Below are positions 6,238 through 6,462 of a stretch of 6,462 bases of DNA, piece by piece; the first letter of the stretch is position 1; every line of letters begins with the position of its first letter. The notes beneath the pieces are model-generated. The model was given only the letters and a program-made list of their open reading frames with translations. It did no database searches and was not told where the DNA came from. Both the position numbers and the translations under genes were made by a program. Origin of the DNA: Thermoplasmata archaeon (GTDB lineage: Archaea > Thermoplasmatota > Thermoplasmata > Lutacidiplasmatales > UBA184); contig JASHUV010000180.1 in assembly GCA_030039825.1 (NCBI GenBank), positions 1-6,462 of the forward strand, in the 5' to 3' direction.

Positions 6238-6462
6238 GTGAGCGACGGCGGGATTGTCGAGCTCGGCGACGGCCGACTCGCGGCCGACCTCCTCTTCCGG
6301 GGCCAGGAGGGCCTCATCGCGAGCTTCTTCCTGCCCGGGCCCGACGGTTGGGCCGTCGTCGAGACCGGTCCGACGACCTGCGGCCCGACCCTCCTCCGAC
6401 GGATCGGGGAGGCCGGGATCCACCCCGGCGATGTCCGGAGGGTGTTCGTCTCGCACATCCAC
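6238..6462 (+). CDS. MBL-fold metallo-hydrolase, N-terminal part only (cut by right edge)
   Basis: Seventy-five residues of a metallo-beta-lactamase-fold protein. After two short strands comes GWAVVETGPTTCGPTLL (37-53), where VETG corresponds to the usual (I/V)DTG strand, then the helix LLRRIGEAGI and VRRVFVSHIH (66-75). His73 and His75 begin the HxHxDH metal motif, and the sequence ends at the second histidine. This N-terminal arrangement fits the common glyoxalase-II-like MBL hydrolases; substrate and subgroup cannot be decided from the fragment. The GTG start lies 4 bp after the protease stop, and GAGG (6232-6235) just before it is a possible but closely spaced ribosome-binding site. The tight spacing places it in the same operon as the protease. 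Confidence 0.82.
   Translation, partial: MSDGGIVELGDGRLAADLLFRGQEGLIASFFLPGPDGWAVVETGPTTCGPTLLRRIGEAGIHPGDVRRVFVSHIH

Noticed and set aside
5268..6458. A 396-codon minus-strand frame opposite the protease and the MBL gene.
   Set aside because: Its sequence is a low-complexity Arg/Glu/Asp/Pro mix, while the plus strand encodes intact HEMGH and NLIPVAILDG motifs and an MBL start.
1..6462. CRISPR arrays, insertion sequences, tRNA or rRNA genes, integration sites.
   Set aside because: I saw no spaced direct repeats, transposase-like proteins, terminal inverted repeats, tRNA-like folds or rRNA sequence; gene spacing and base composition are uniform throughout.

Overview
The window reads as a GC-rich archaeal chromosome segment densely packed with ordinary core genes. 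Archaeal origin is supported by a prefoldin beta subunit, a KEOPS Pcc1 subunit, an archaeal-type adenylosuccinate lyase, a short-chain polyprenyl diphosphate synthase with the archaeal DDIMD/EGKRTLL layout, and A/T-rich TATA-like elements about 26 bp upstream of several start codons. A GC-rich member of the Thermoplasmatota or a related euryarchaeal lineage is my best guess, but that is inference and not a strong call.

Layout: (1) positions 1-80, minus strand, hold the N-terminal part of an unrecognised protein that runs off the left edge. (2) A 95-bp divergent spacer (81-175) carries a clear TATA box for purB. (3) purB (176-1543) and pcc1 (1540-1830) overlap by 4 bp on the plus strand, followed after 48 bp by prefoldin beta (1879-2256) with its own TATA-like element. 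(4) A polyprenyl synthase (2303-3364) lies on the minus strand, convergent with prefoldin and divergent from the next plus-strand unit. (5) One A/T-rich element near 3399 sits in the 60-bp divergent spacer and is placed to serve both directions. (6) A plus-strand unit follows: a TPR protein (3425-4600), a signal-peptide-less cobalamin-binding-like protein (4627-5532), a site-2-type membrane metalloprotease (5529-6233) and the first 75 residues of an MBL-fold hydrolase (6238 to the right edge). The gaps are 26 bp, a 4-bp overlap and 4 bp, so this looks like one operon.

Roles: purB serves purine synthesis, Pcc1 tRNA t6A modification, prefoldin co-translational folding, and the prenyl synthase archaeal lipid precursors. 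The job of the TPR / corrinoid-binding-like / S2P / MBL cluster is not evident. It is the least explained part of the window, but nothing in it demonstrates a new system. Seven of the eight gene starts I assign are GTG, and the promoter spacing implies several leaderless mRNAs. I found no mobile element, CRISPR array, tRNA or rRNA.
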